DNA of 37,524 nucleotides from Clostridiales bacterium (GTDB lineage Bacteria; Bacillota; Clostridia; Lachnospirales; JAISYE01): NCBI GenBank assembly GCA_031297485.1, contig JAISYE010000003.1, positions 1 to 37,524 of the forward strand, read 5' to 3'. Shown piece by piece: positions 17,479 to 27,284 of this stretch (position 1 is its first letter; each line of letters starts with the position of its first letter). The notes under the pieces were generated by a model. It saw only the letters and a program-made list of their open reading frames with translations, ran no database searches and was not told where the DNA came from. The position numbers and the translations under genes were made by a program.

Positions 17479-19578
17479 TCACACTGAGTCCTCTGCTTCA
17501 ACGTCTGACTCAACATAATCGCACTCCGTATTGGAACACGCTGTCTTTTTGTTCTTCGAGCCCTTTTCCACCAGGGGCTGGCCGCACTTTGGGCACAGCG
17601 CGCCGGTGGGCTTGTTCCAGGACATAAACGGGCACGGGGGGGTGCCGCCGGACGGGCTTCCGTCTTCGCAGCCGTAGTACTTCCTGCCCTTTTTCGTTTT
17701 CTTAATTATTACCTTCTTGCCGCATATAGGGCAGGCCACGCCCGCTTCCTCAAAAAAGGGTTTGGCGTTCCTGCAAGCGGGAAAGCCGGGGCAGGCGATA
17801 AATTTCCCATACCGCCCGTACTTTATTACCATGTTTCGCCCGCAGTTTTCGCATATTATATCCGTAACTTCGTCCGCCACTTGTATGTTGCCTATCCTGG
17901 TCTCGGCCTCCGCGATTTTTTCCGCGAAAGGCGGGTAAAACCTGCGCATTATTTCCTTCCACCCCACGGTGCCTTCCTCTACTTTGTCCAGGTCTTCCTC
18001 CATTTTGGCGGTAAATTCAATGTCCACTATATCCTCGAAATTATTGCGCATTATGTCGTTTACTATCTCCCCCAACTCGGTGGGATAGAAGACCTTGTTC
18101 TCCTTTAGAACATACCTGCGCTGCAAGATATTGGCGATTGTGGCGGAGTATGTGCTGGGACGGCCAATGCCCAATTCCTCCATAGTCTTGACCAGCAGCG
18201 CTTCGGAATACCGGGCGGGCGGCTGGGTAAAATGCTGCTGGGGGTTAAGGGCCGCAAGCTCCAGCACTTGGCCTTCCCGCAAGTCCGGTATTTTGATCTC
18301 CTCTTCCTCCTCGTCCGCGCGCCGGTATACGGCCAGAAACCCGTCAAACTTCATGAGCGAGCCGCTGGCGCGGAATATATATTCCCCGGCCTTTATGGCC
18401 ACAGACAGGGTGTCGTACACCGCCGGGCGCATCTGGCTGGCCACAAACCGTTCCCATATAAGCTGGTACAGCTTGTGCTGGTCCTTGGAAAGTGAATCCT
18501 TAACCACGGCGGGCGTGCGCCGCACGTCGGAGGGCCGCACGGCTTCGTGGGCGTCCTGGGTCTTCCCGCGGGACTTGTATTCTGTCTTAACGGCGTTGGC
18601 GTACTCCTCGCCGTAGCTGCTGATAATATATTCTTTTACGCTGCCGTAAGCTTCGTCCGATATGCGCGTGGAGTCCGTGCGGATATAGGAAACCATGCCC
18701 ACGACGCCCTCGCCCTTTATCTCAACGCCCTCGTACAGCTGCTGGGCCAGCATCATGGTCTTGTTTGTGGCAAAACCCAGGTGTTTGGACGCTTCCTGCT
18801 GCATGGTGCTGGTTGTAAAAGGCTGCACCGGCCGCTTATTGCGCGTGCCTTTCTTAATCTCGTTTACTATAAAAGCCTCGCCCTTTACAGCGTCCAGCAC
18901 CGCCTGGGTTTCCTCACGGCTGCCCAGCTCGGCCTTGCAGCTGGCGGTCCCGTGGAATTTGGCGGAAAACCGCGTCTTGCCCGCTTTAAGCGAGGCGTCT
19001 ATGTGCCAGTATTCCTCCGGCACAAAGCTGTTTATCTCCTCCTCCCGGTCGCAGATAATCTTAAGGGCGACACTCTGTACCCGCCCGGCGCTTAGGCCCT
19101 TGCGCACCTTGCGCCACAGCAGCGGGCTTATCTTGTAGCCCACTATACGGTCAAGCTCGCGGCGCGCCTGCTGCGCGTCCACCAGGTTCATGTCAATCTT
19201 GCGCGCTTCCTGTATAGAGCGCTTTACCGCTGACTTCGTTATCTCGTTAAAGGTTATGCGCGAAGCCTTTTCGTCGTCCAGCTTCAGCGCGTGCATAAGA
19301 TGCCAGCTTATGGCCTCGCCCTCACGGTCCGGGTCTGTGGCCAGGTATATTTTGTCCGAATTCTTCGCCTCTTTACGCAACTTTGACAGCACTTGCCCCT
19401 TGCCGCGAATAGTTATGTATTTAGGCTCAAAATCGTTTTCGAGATTGATTCCCAGTTCGCTTTTAGGCAAGTCGCGCACGTGGCCTACGGACGCTTCTAT
19501 TTTATACGCGCTGCCAAGGAATTTCTTTAAGGTCTTCGCCTTGGCGGGCGACTCCACTATTACAAGGTTTTTTGCCAT
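17479..19578 (-). CDS. topA: DNA topoisomerase I
   Basis: MAKNLVIVESPAKAKTLKKFLG, TDPDREGEAISWHL, SYIRTDSTRIS, C-terminal zinc ribbons. The ORF opens at 19617 but homology begins at 19578. Confidence 0.97.
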   Translation of the reverse strand: MAKNLVIVESPAKAKTLKKFLGSAYKIEASVGHVRDLPKSELGINLENDFEPKYITIRGKGQVLSKLRKEAKNSDKIYLATDPDREGEAISWHLMHALKLDDEKASRITFNEITKSAVKRSIQEARKIDMNLVDAQQARRELDRIVGYKISPLLWRKVRKGLSAGRVQSVALKIICDREEEINSFVPEEYWHIDASLKAGKTRFSAKFHGTASCKAELGSREETQAVLDAVKGEAFIVNEIKKGTRNKRPVQPFTTSTMQQEASKHLGFATNKTMMLAQQLYEGVEIKGEGVVGMVSYIRTDSTRISDEAYGSVKEYIISSYGEEYANAVKTEYKSRGKTQDAHEAVRPSDVRRTPAVVKDSLSKDQHKLYQLIWERFVASQMRPAVYDTLSVAIKAGEYIFRASGSLMKFDGFLAVYRRADEEEEEIKIPDLREGQVLELAALNPQQHFTQPPARYSEALLVKTMEELGIGRPSTYSATIANILQRRYVLKENKVFYPTELGEIVNDIMRNNFEDIVDIEFTAKMEEDLDKVEEGTVGWKEIMRRFYPPFAEKIAEAETRIGNIQVADEVTDIICENCGRNMVIKYGRYGKFIACPGFPACRNAKPFFEEAGVACPICGKKVIIKKTKKGRKYYGCEDGSPSGGTPPCPFMSWNKPTGALCPKCGQPLVEKGSKNKKTACSNTECDYVESDVEAEDSV

Positions 19579-19887
19579 ATAATTCTCCTCCGTCTTACAT
19601 ACGCACAAAACACACATGTTATTATATACGCATATATCGCCGCATTAGCAGACGTTTTTATTAAGCCCTTCAATATTATTTACCAGATTATCGTTTGTTT
19701 TGTCAATACCCAACTCGTTAAGGCTTTTCAGGTATAGGTTCCTATGGGCGTAAGCCACATAATATATTTCTCATCGCTGGCAAAATTATTCACGGGAAGG
19801 ATTTAGCCATTGAATCCATCCGTTGGCTGTGTTAAAGTATTAGAGGAGGGAGAGGTGTTACGAACTATTTAGTTGATATAAGGGACT

Positions 19888-19995
19888 TAAGGCGTGTTTG
19901 AAAATTCCTTAAAGCGCGAGATTTCGAATAAAACCGCTTTAATTTCGCGTTGCGTCGAGCAAGCTCGACTATCGGAATCCAATTTCCAAACACGT
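19888..19995. repeat. Repeat family A copy interrupted by a 22-bp palindromic unit
   Basis: aatttcgcgtt|GCGTCGAGCAAGCTCGACTATC|ggaatcc compared with uninterrupted tttcgcgctggaatcc. Confidence 0.92.
19952..19973 (+). repeat. 22-bp palindromic unit
   Basis: Exact copy inside repeat A. Confidence 0.95.
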
Positions 19996-20009
19996 AGAGG
20001 AGTATATAT

Positions 20010-20699
20010 ATGAGCGATAAAATACTTGTATTAGACGATGAACGCGAAATTGCCGACTTGGTTGCTCTATATCTGAAAAACGAGAATTATACGGTTTTCA
20101 AATTCTCAACCGCGCAAGAAGCGTTGGAATGTATAGACAAGACCGAGCTTGACCTTGCCATATTGGACATCATGCTGCCAGGCGAAAGCGGCCTGGCTGT
20201 CTGCCAAAGAATACGCGACAAGCACACCTATCCGATTATCATGCTGACCGCGAAGGATACCGAGGTGGATAAGATTACAGGGCTGACAATCGGCGCGGAC
20301 GATTATATAACAAAGCCCTTCCGCCCGCTGGAGCTGGTCGCGCGGGTAAAGGCGCAGCTGCGGCGCTACAAGCGGTACGGCAAGGCGCAAACTGAGAACG
20401 TCATCGTCCATTCCGGCCTTGTGATTAATATAAACACCCACGAGTGCCTTCTGAACGAGAAGCCCCTGCCCCTCACCCCCACCGAGTTTTCAATCCTGCG
20501 CATCCTCTGTGAAAATAAGGGGAACGTGGTCAGTTCCGAGCGGCTGTTCCACGAAATATGGGGTGACGAATACTTCAGCAAGGGCAACAACACCATCACC
20601 GTGCATATCCGGCACCTGCGGGAAAAGATGAACGACACCATTGATAATCCGAAGTATATAAAAACAGTATGGGGAGTAGGGTATAAAATTGAAAAGTAA
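20010..20699 (+). CDS. vanR: VanR-type response regulator (OmpR family), VanA-like
   Basis: ILDIMLPGESGLAVCQRIRDKHTYPIIMLTAKDTEVDKITGLTIGADDYITKPFRPLELVARVKAQLRRYK...NDTIDNPKYIKTVWGVGYKIEK closely resembles VanR of VanA operons as recalled. Confidence 0.92.
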   Translation: MSDKILVLDDEREIADLVALYLKNENYTVFKFSTAQEALECIDKTELDLAILDIMLPGESGLAVCQRIRDKHTYPIIMLTAKDTEVDKITGLTIGADDYITKPFRPLELVARVKAQLRRYKRYGKAQTENVIVHSGLVININTHECLLNEKPLPLTPTEFSILRILCENKGNVVSSERLFHEIWGDEYFSKGNNTITVHIRHLREKMNDTIDNPKYIKTVWGVGYKIEK

Positions 20700-21828
20700 A
20701 AAAACTGATTATTCCAAACTGAAACGAAAGCTCTACCTGTACATCTTTATGACGGTTATGGCGGCGTTTGTCTTCGTAATGTTTTTGCGTTTGTTTACCC
20801 ATGGGCATGTGGGAGAGTGGCTCGTGCGTTTCTTGGAGCGCAGTTTTTACTTGGAGCGTCAGGAAGCGATGCTAATATACCAGTATGCCATACGGAACAA
20901 CATGGAAATCTTTATTTATGCGGCGATTGTCGTCAGTTTTCTTATTCTGTGCCGCGTCATGCTTTCAAAATTCGCAAAATACTTTGACGAGATAAATACG
21001 GGCATTGATATACTTATTCAGAACGAATCCAAACCAACGGAGCTTTCCGCGGAGCTGGAGTTCATGGAACAGAAGCTCAACACATTAAAATGGACTCTGG
21101 AGAAGCGGGAGCAGGACGCTAAGCTGGCCGAACAAAGGAAAAACGATGTTGTCATGTACCTGGCGCACGATATTAAAACGCCCCTCACATCCATAATCGG
21201 CTACCTGAGCCTGCTTGACGAAGCGCCGGACATGCCGGCCGCGCAAAAGGCCAAGTATGTCCGTATCACCTTGGACAAGGCATACCGTCTCGAACAGCTG
21301 ATCGGCGAGTTCTTTGAGATTACGCGGTATAACCTCCAAACCATAACCCTCGCGAAAAAGGACATCGACCTTTACTATATGCTGGTGCAGCTGGCCGATG
21401 AATTCTATCCCCAGCTGGCCGCGAATGGGAAACAGGCGGTTATCCACGCTTCCGAGGATTTGACTGTATCAGGCGACCCCGATAAGCTGGCGCGGGTCTT
21501 TAACAATATTCTGAAGAACGCCGCAGTCTACAGCAGGGACGGCAGCGTCATTGACATTACGGCGGGCCTCTCCGGGGAGACGGTGTCCATCGTTTTCAAG
21601 AACACAGGAAGCGTCCCCAAGGACAAGCTCGCGGCCATATTCGAAAAGTTTTACAGGCTGGACGCCGCCCGTTCGTCCGATACAGGCGGCACGGGCCTCG
21701 GGCTGGCGATTGCGAAAGAGATCGTTATTCGGCATGGCGGGCGGATTTACGCGGAAAGCGATGATAACTGCACGACGTTCACGGTGGAACTTCCGGCTTT
21801 GCCGCATGGGCGCGGGCTTAAAACATGA
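20689..21828 (+). CDS. vanS: VanS-type sensor histidine kinase, VanA-like
   Basis: LILCRVMLSKFAKYFDEINTGIDILIQNE, EKREQDAKLAEQRKNDVVMYLAHDIKTPLTSIIGYLSLLDEAPDMP; overlaps vanR. Confidence 0.92.
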   Translation: MKSKKTDYSKLKRKLYLYIFMTVMAAFVFVMFLRLFTHGHVGEWLVRFLERSFYLERQEAMLIYQYAIRNNMEIFIYAAIVVSFLILCRVMLSKFAKYFDEINTGIDILIQNESKPTELSAELEFMEQKLNTLKWTLEKREQDAKLAEQRKNDVVMYLAHDIKTPLTSIIGYLSLLDEAPDMPAAQKAKYVRITLDKAYRLEQLIGEFFEITRYNLQTITLAKKDIDLYYMLVQLADEFYPQLAANGKQAVIHASEDLTVSGDPDKLARVFNNILKNAAVYSRDGSVIDITAGLSGETVSIVFKNTGSVPKDKLAAIFEKFYRLDAARSSDTGGTGLGLAIAKEIVIRHGGRIYAESDDNCTTFTVELPALPHGRGLKT

Positions 21829-21879
21829 ACATGTACCGCCGTACACTCGCGGACCTTGAGATTTGCCGCAGGGCGCGGA

Positions 21880-22050
21880 CGAACCAACGGACAATTCCCC
21901 GTTAGGTCCGCCCCTACAAAAAGCGCTGTACTCGCCGCATTTAAGAAGGGGTCTGGGGGGAGGGGCGAAGTCCCCACCCCAGCGGGGTTTGGGGCAGAGT
22001 TTTAAGGTTTTATTCTTTTGACCTTTCCCAAGCCTTAAGTTCGTGCCTGC
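21880..22050. repeat. Mosaic of small dispersed repeats downstream of vanS
   Basis: gaaccaacggacaattccccgttagg; atttaagaaggggtctgggg...ccccagcggggtttggggc; cccaagccttaagttcgtgcc. Confidence 0.75.
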
Positions 22051-22094
22051 GGTTCATCCTTCATGGATTTCAAGCGCAGCTTCCGTATGAAAAA

Positions 22095-22910
22095 TCACCT
22101 GCCAATACCATAGCTGTCAGGCAGCATTATCAGTATGTCCTCAAACTTCGCGCAAAATTTCCTGCCGTCTTTGTGTATAACCGCGCTCCCCTCGACAACC
22201 GCTTCCGCGCATTTCAGATACTTCCGAGGCAGTTCGGCGTCACATGGAAACGCGTGATGCCCGGGAAAGTTCACATCAAACTCGCCGTTCCGCCACATCT
22301 CAAAAAGCCGCCTAGCCGACTTCAAATATACCTCCGGCGTCTCGCAAAACTCAATATTCAGCAGTATCCCCCAGTCACAGCAAGTATCGCCGGAAAACAG
22401 AGTCTTCGACGCCCGCTCAGCAAAACACACACTTCCGGGCGTGTGTCCGGGCGTATGGACGACCTCCAGCACCCGTCCGCCCAAGTCGAAAGTCTCGCCG
22501 TCCTTGAAGGTCTTGACGTTTTTCGGAAACTCGAAGGTAAATACCATGTCAATGTATTTTTTTGCGAAAAACCGCAAGAACCAGTTAATTTGCCCCTTCA
22601 GCAGTCCGTTTAAGTATGCGTAATCGCTGTGCGCGGCGGCAACTTCCAAGTCGTCCTTGTGAATATAAACCTCGTCAAACTCCGCGGCGCTGCCGATGTG
22701 GTCAAAGTGCCCGTGCGTCAGTAAAAGCGTCACCGGCAGGTTCGTAAGCTCCCGCACAACTCCAAGAAGCCCGGAATTTGTCTTGACGCCCGCGTCAATC
22801 AGCGCGGCGCGCTCCTTCCCGGCGACAAGGTAGACGAGCCCTTGCTGAAACGCCGATTTCTGCTCTATGGCGTATGTGTCCTCATAGACTTCTTTAACCG
22901 TGATTTTCAT
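22095..22910 (-). CDS. MBL-fold metallohydrolase
   Basis: LLTHGHFDHIGSAAEF, VVHTPGHTPGSVCF, LFSGDTCCDW, FPGHH. Confidence 0.92.
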   Translation of the reverse strand: MKITVKEVYEDTYAIEQKSAFQQGLVYLVAGKERAALIDAGVKTNSGLLGVVRELTNLPVTLLLTHGHFDHIGSAAEFDEVYIHKDDLEVAAAHSDYAYLNGLLKGQINWFLRFFAKKYIDMVFTFEFPKNVKTFKDGETFDLGGRVLEVVHTPGHTPGSVCFAERASKTLFSGDTCCDWGILLNIEFCETPEVYLKSARRLFEMWRNGEFDVNFPGHHAFPCDAELPRKYLKCAEAVVEGSAVIHKDGRKFCAKFEDILIMLPDSYGIGR

Positions 22911-23869
22911 ACCACGTACCTCTTGAAGAAGTTCAAAAACCCCATAATATTCTCCTCGTCGAAAAAGTCCGGACCGCCGCCCGCGTGGCCCGCCTCCGGC
23001 AAAACCCGGTAGACCAGGTCCTCCGGCGCGAGCAGGGTCTTAATCCGCTCGTAAAACTTTCGCGTTATTTTTTCAGGGATAAGCGGGTCCGCGTCACCTT
23101 GAAGTATATAAAACGGCGGGATTTTGCGCCCGCTCTCCTCCGCGTCGGCGAGCCACTTCTCATAACCCGCTTCGCGCGCCCGTTCGATATCTTTCGGCGG
23201 CAGAGTTCCAAGATACTGCTTCGTCATACGCCTCACCAAGAAACGGAATAACAGCCCTCCGCTGTTCCGGAAATTTTCGTACATATCAATCATGCTGACT
23301 CCCGGACATAGCGCGGCGACAGCCCTGATGTTCAGGCCGTAGTCCTCGGGCATAAGCGCCCCCAGCGTCACAAAATTACCGCCCGCGCTCGTGCCTTCCA
23401 AGAACACGTTGTCCTTGTCATAGCCATACGCTTCGGCGTGTTCAGCCAAGAATTTCAGCGCCGACTTAAAGTCGTCCAGTCCATGCGGGTAGCCGTACTT
23501 CGGCGCTAACCGGTAATTAACGCTCGCGACGGCAAACCCTTCGCGCAGGGCGAAAAAGCCCGGATAGATGTGCCAGTCGCGCTTGTCCATATGCGAGAAC
23601 CCCCCTCCGTGAACAACGGCAAAAAGCGGGGGCTTCGCGTACTTTTCGTCGTTCGGCAGGTAAATATCCAACTTTTGAAGCTCATTCTCACCGTAAGGCA
23701 CATCAATATGTTTTCGCTTTATCCAGTCATAAACCGGCTCGGGTATACGCGTCTCCATATTCATCCAGCCTTCGATAAATTTCGAATCGCGGATTGTGCC
23801 CTTTTTCTGGGTGGTTTTCTTCTCTGCGATGCCCTCTGCGAGCGACGCTTTATGCGGGTTGCGTTTCAA
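22907..23869 (-). CDS. Alpha/beta hydrolase (acetyl esterase/lipase type)
   Basis: VVHGGGFSHMDKRDW, FLEGTSAGGNFVTLGAL, YILQGDADPLIP, AGHAGG. aaggaggtctttttaTTG suggests a TTG start near 23869; the ORF opens at 23893. Confidence 0.9.
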   Translation of the reverse strand: MKRNPHKASLAEGIAEKKTTQKKGTIRDSKFIEGWMNMETRIPEPVYDWIKRKHIDVPYGENELQKLDIYLPNDEKYAKPPLFAVVHGGGFSHMDKRDWHIYPGFFALREGFAVASVNYRLAPKYGYPHGLDDFKSALKFLAEHAEAYGYDKDNVFLEGTSAGGNFVTLGALMPEDYGLNIRAVAALCPGVSMIDMYENFRNSGGLLFRFLVRRMTKQYLGTLPPKDIERAREAGYEKWLADAEESGRKIPPFYILQGDADPLIPEKITRKFYERIKTLLAPEDLVYRVLPEAGHAGGGPDFFDEENIMGFLNFFKRYVV

Positions 23870-23933
23870 TAAAAAGACCTCCTTGTAATTCACGGCACCC
23901 TTGTAGTATAATGGACCTAGGGGGTGTTACGTT

Positions 23934-24659
23934 ATGGATTTTTTGCCCGATACCTATTACCGCAGCGTTTCTGAGGACCGCGAGGCGCTGTTCCGGCACA
24001 CACCGTACAGGCTTGAACAGGAACTTGTGAGTTCAATCGTCGCGGGGGACACAGAGCGCGCGCTAAACACGCTTTCCCTTATCGAAAACAGCGGGGAAAA
24101 GGCAGTTTTGGCGGATGATTCGCTGCGAAGCGCTAAAAACAGTGTGATTTGCTCGGCGACTTTTTTTGCCCGCGCGGCTATACAGTCGGGCGTTGATGCC
24201 GCTGAAACCTTCGCGCTCAGCGACTCTGTCATTCGCTGTATTGAGACCCAAAAGACGCGCGCGGATGTTTTGGCCTATGAAAAAACCGCGCTTTTGGCGT
24301 TCATAAATCTTGTAAACAGGAGTGCAACCAGCCGCTATTCCGCCCCTGTCGGCAGAGCCGTCCACTATATCGAAACGCGGCTTGACAAGCGCGTCACGCT
24401 CATCGACATCGCGCGCTATGCCCAGGTGAACCCCAAATATCTTTGCGGGGTGTTCCGCAAGGAAATGGGTATGACTCCAGTACAATTCATGAACACGAGA
24501 AAAATACAGGAATCCGTCTATTTCGTAAAAAACCGCGCGTATCGGCTTGCCGATGTGGCGCTTATTTACGGTTTCTCATCACAAAGCTACTTCACCGCGG
24601 TGTTCAAAAAAGTTATGGGGATTACCCCAGGTGAAATGCGAGATGCCGAAAATTTATAG
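23934..24659 (+). CDS. AraC family transcriptional regulator
   Basis: HYIETRLDKRVTLIDIARYAQVNPKYLCGVFRKEMGMTPVQFMNTRKIQESVYFVKNRAYRLADVALIYGFSSQSYFTAVFKKVMGITPGEMR. Confidence 0.93.
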   Translation: MDFLPDTYYRSVSEDREALFRHTPYRLEQELVSSIVAGDTERALNTLSLIENSGEKAVLADDSLRSAKNSVICSATFFARAAIQSGVDAAETFALSDSVIRCIETQKTRADVLAYEKTALLAFINLVNRSATSRYSAPVGRAVHYIETRLDKRVTLIDIARYAQVNPKYLCGVFRKEMGMTPVQFMNTRKIQESVYFVKNRAYRLADVALIYGFSSQSYFTAVFKKVMGITPGEMRDAENL

Positions 24660-24702
24660 TTTATATTTAATATTTTGCATCCGAACGCTTTTATTGTATA
24701 TC

Positions 24703-24785
24703 AAAATGTTCAGATGCAGCAACAGAATATTCAGGTGACAGAGGATGTTTAACCTGAATATTGTAATATTAAATCTGAATGTTTT
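24703..24785. promoter_or_regulatory. Symmetric four-half-site operator array (TTCAG..TTCAG..CTGAA..CTGAA)
   Basis: TTCAG at 24709 and 24730, CTGAA at 24754 and 24775: 21-bp spacing on each side; inner pair AATATTCAGGT/ACCTGAATATT is perfect. TATAAT at 24811. Confidence 0.6.
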
Positions 24786-24902
24786 AATATACCCGTCACG
24801 CGTAATTTGCTATAATTTTACCGTTTTACCGGAGTATTTCCCTTGCGGGGGCGGATTGCGTTCGCCCGCACAACATATTGATATTAATAGGAGGAGTTTT
24901 GT

Positions 24903-25706
24903 ATGTCAAGAGTTCGGCTTATAACACGCGCCGACGATGTCGGAAGCAGTCACAGCGCGAATACCGCCTCTGAAATGGTCGCGGATGCCGGCATTATAAA
25001 GAACCTGTCCCTTATGGCACCCGGACCCTTCGTTGAAGAAGCGGCTGAGGTGTTAAAAAACCGGCGCGAAGTCTGTTTTGGTATGCATACGACATTGAAC
25101 GCCGAATGGGACAATGTCAAATGGAAACCCGTCTCAGACATTGCGGGAAACAGCGGTTTGACAGACGAAAGAGGTTTTTTTCTGCCTGACCCGAAATTTT
25201 TCGCGGAAACGAAGCCCGACGTTGAACTCGTTATGGCCGAGGTTTCCGCGCAGTTTGAAAAGCTTGCAAAACTCGGTTTTGACCTGAAATACATAGACAG
25301 CCATATGTTCCCCGAAAGGTTCATAGACGGCTTGGATGAGGCGATTGCTGACTTTGCGAGGCGGCGCGGCATACTCGACCATATGTATTTTTATAACCTT
25401 CCGCCGCGGCTCGAAGATTTCACAAATCCGGAAAACCTGCCGCAATATTTGAAATCCATACCCGAAGGGCAGTATTTTATCGTAATTCACCCCTCTCTCG
25501 ACACCGACGAAATGCGTCGGACAGGCAACGCTTATTACCGCGGCGAGGACATAGCCAAGGCGCGCGCGGGCGAGACAAAGCTGTTCTCCGACGCTGTGCT
25601 CGCAGGACTGTTGAAAGAGGCGGGTATACAGACGATTCGCTACGACGAGGCGGCTTTTGACAGCCGCGCGGCGGTTGACGAGCTGCGCGAGCGCTATAAA
25701 GGTTAG
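24903..25706 (+). CDS. ChbG/YdjC-family carbohydrate deacetylase
   Basis: RLITRADDVGSSHSANTA, GMHTTLNAEWDNVKW, YIDSHMF, VIHPSLD; RBS aggagg. Confidence 0.9.
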   Translation: MSRVRLITRADDVGSSHSANTASEMVADAGIIKNLSLMAPGPFVEEAAEVLKNRREVCFGMHTTLNAEWDNVKWKPVSDIAGNSGLTDERGFFLPDPKFFAETKPDVELVMAEVSAQFEKLAKLGFDLKYIDSHMFPERFIDGLDEAIADFARRRGILDHMYFYNLPPRLEDFTNPENLPQYLKSIPEGQYFIVIHPSLDTDEMRRTGNAYYRGEDIAKARAGETKLFSDAVLAGLLKEAGIQTIRYDEAAFDSRAAVDELRERYKG

Positions 25707-25718
25707 GAGGGCTGTTTT

Positions 25719-27092
25719 ATGGAAAGCAGAGTTTTCAGAACCAGCGGTATCGAACGCTGGGGGTTCGCCCTGTTTATGGCGGGTCAGGGGATTGTCAACA
25801 CATTTGTCGGCAGTTTTTTTCAGCTTCACCTTACAAATGTCGGTATCAGCGCCTACTTGGTGGGTATGATGTTTTTGATAGCGCGTGTTTGGGACGCGGT
25901 GAACGACCCGATTTTCGGCGCGATTATCGACAAAACGAAACTCAATTCAGGTAAATTCCTGCCGTGGCTGCGTATTTCCAACATTTTGCTGCCGATTTCG
26001 GTTGTACTGCTGTTTATAGTGCCAAGTAATCTGCCGGTGGGATGGAAGTTCGCGTTAGCGTTTGTCGCTTATCTGTTTTACGACGTCGCCTATACGATGT
26101 GCGACGTGCCGGTTTTCGCGATGACCTCCGCCGTTACCGACCAGGTCCACGAGCGCATTAATATTATGTCGAGGAACACAGTCGTTTCAACCCTTACAAT
26201 AGTTATGGTCGCCGTTGTTATTCCGCAGATTTACCCCATTATCGGGGCGTTTCTGACGGCCCTGATTGTCGCGGCCGTGTCGGCGGGGCTTATGCTGTTT
26301 ATGACCCGTTTCGCCAAGGAGCGGTATATAAACAAGGATGCCGAGGCTGTTACGGTCAAAAGTATGCTGAAATATGTGAAAGACAACAAGTATCTGCGCA
26401 TAGGCTTTTTGGGCATTATGGTGCTAAGCATTACGAGTATGACTAACACGGTTATGTCGTACTTTGCGATTTATTGCTTGGGCGATATAAGTGCGCTCAC
26501 TGTTCTTTCCCTGATTATCGCGGTTCCTGCGCTGGTTTGCGGCGTGTTTATGCCGTATTTGACCCGCAGATTTGACAAATTTACCTTGCTGATGGCGGGT
26601 GTTATCGGGCAGACCCTTATGAGCGTCGTGTGCTTTTTCGCGGGTTACGAGAATTTCACGCTCTTTGTTGTGCTTATGGCAGTCCGCGGCTTTTTCTTCG
26701 GCGTTCAGTTGATTTTGCAGCTTCAATTTACGGGCGACTTTGTGGAGTACGGCGAGTTTGTGACAGGGAAGCGCTTGCAGGGCACGGCCTATTCAATCCA
26801 GACTTTTGTGTTCAAGTTTATGAACGCCGTGCCCGCGGCAGTGGCGATGTTTATTCTTGGCGCGTTCGGATTTGTGGAGGGTGAGGGCGTTACACAACCG
26901 GCCTCCGCCGTAAAGGCGATTTGGGTGCTGTTGATACTCTCGCCTGTCGCGGGCGCGCTCGCCTCGTTTCCGATTTTCGCGCGGTATAAATTACGTGACA
27001 AGACCGTACAAATTATGGCAGCCGCCAACGCCGGAGACATCACGCGCGGGGAAGCGGAAGAAAAACTCGCGGCGGCGGGTCAGAGTATATAA
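25719..27092 (+). CDS. MFS transporter, glycoside-pentoside-hexuronide (GPH):cation symporter family
   Basis: RVWDAVNDPIFGAIIDKTKLNSGKFLPWLRI, GYEN..., DFVEYGEFVTGKRLQGTAYSIQTFVFKF. Confidence 0.92.
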   Translation: MESRVFRTSGIERWGFALFMAGQGIVNTFVGSFFQLHLTNVGISAYLVGMMFLIARVWDAVNDPIFGAIIDKTKLNSGKFLPWLRISNILLPISVVLLFIVPSNLPVGWKFALAFVAYLFYDVAYTMCDVPVFAMTSAVTDQVHERINIMSRNTVVSTLTIVMVAVVIPQIYPIIGAFLTALIVAAVSAGLMLFMTRFAKERYINKDAEAVTVKSMLKYVKDNKYLRIGFLGIMVLSITSMTNTVMSYFAIYCLGDISALTVLSLIIAVPALVCGVFMPYLTRRFDKFTLLMAGVIGQTLMSVVCFFAGYENFTLFVVLMAVRGFFFGVQLILQLQFTGDFVEYGEFVTGKRLQGTAYSIQTFVFKFMNAVPAAVAMFILGAFGFVEGEGVTQPASAVKAIWVLLILSPVAGALASFPIFARYKLRDKTVQIMAAANAGDITRGEAEEKLAAAGQSI

Positions 27093-27114
27093 GGGATGAC
27101 GGAAGCATAAGATA

Positions 27115-27188
27115 CCAAACTTTTTCGGAGATAGTCGAGCTTGCTCGACGAAATGCGTTGAAGTGTTCGCATTTCCGAAAAAGTTTGG
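27115..27188 (+). repeat. Hairpin with 21-bp arms; the left arm is split by a 22-bp palindromic unit
   Basis: Left CCAAACTTTTTCGGA|22 bp|AATGCG; right CGCATTTCCGAAAAAGTTTGG. Removing 27130-27151 makes the arms perfectly complementary. Confidence 0.93.
27130..27151 (-). repeat. 22-bp palindromic unit (GATAGTCGAGCTTGCTCGACGA)
   Basis: 21/22 match to the reverse-oriented consensus. Confidence 0.93.
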
Positions 27189-27284
27189 CGTTTATTTAAT
27201 TCGTCATTCCATAGTGAGCCGGCTGCAAAATTTGCTGTAATAGCTCGGAGGGCATTATGATTTTATCACGGTTCAAAAACCGGA

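Noticed and set aside
18547-19138. Overlapping long plus-strand ORFs opposite topA
   Set aside because: Antisense shadow ORFs of a highly conserved gene.
19640-19870. Possible transposase remnant upstream of vanR
   Set aside because: No frame gives a convincing family match by eye.
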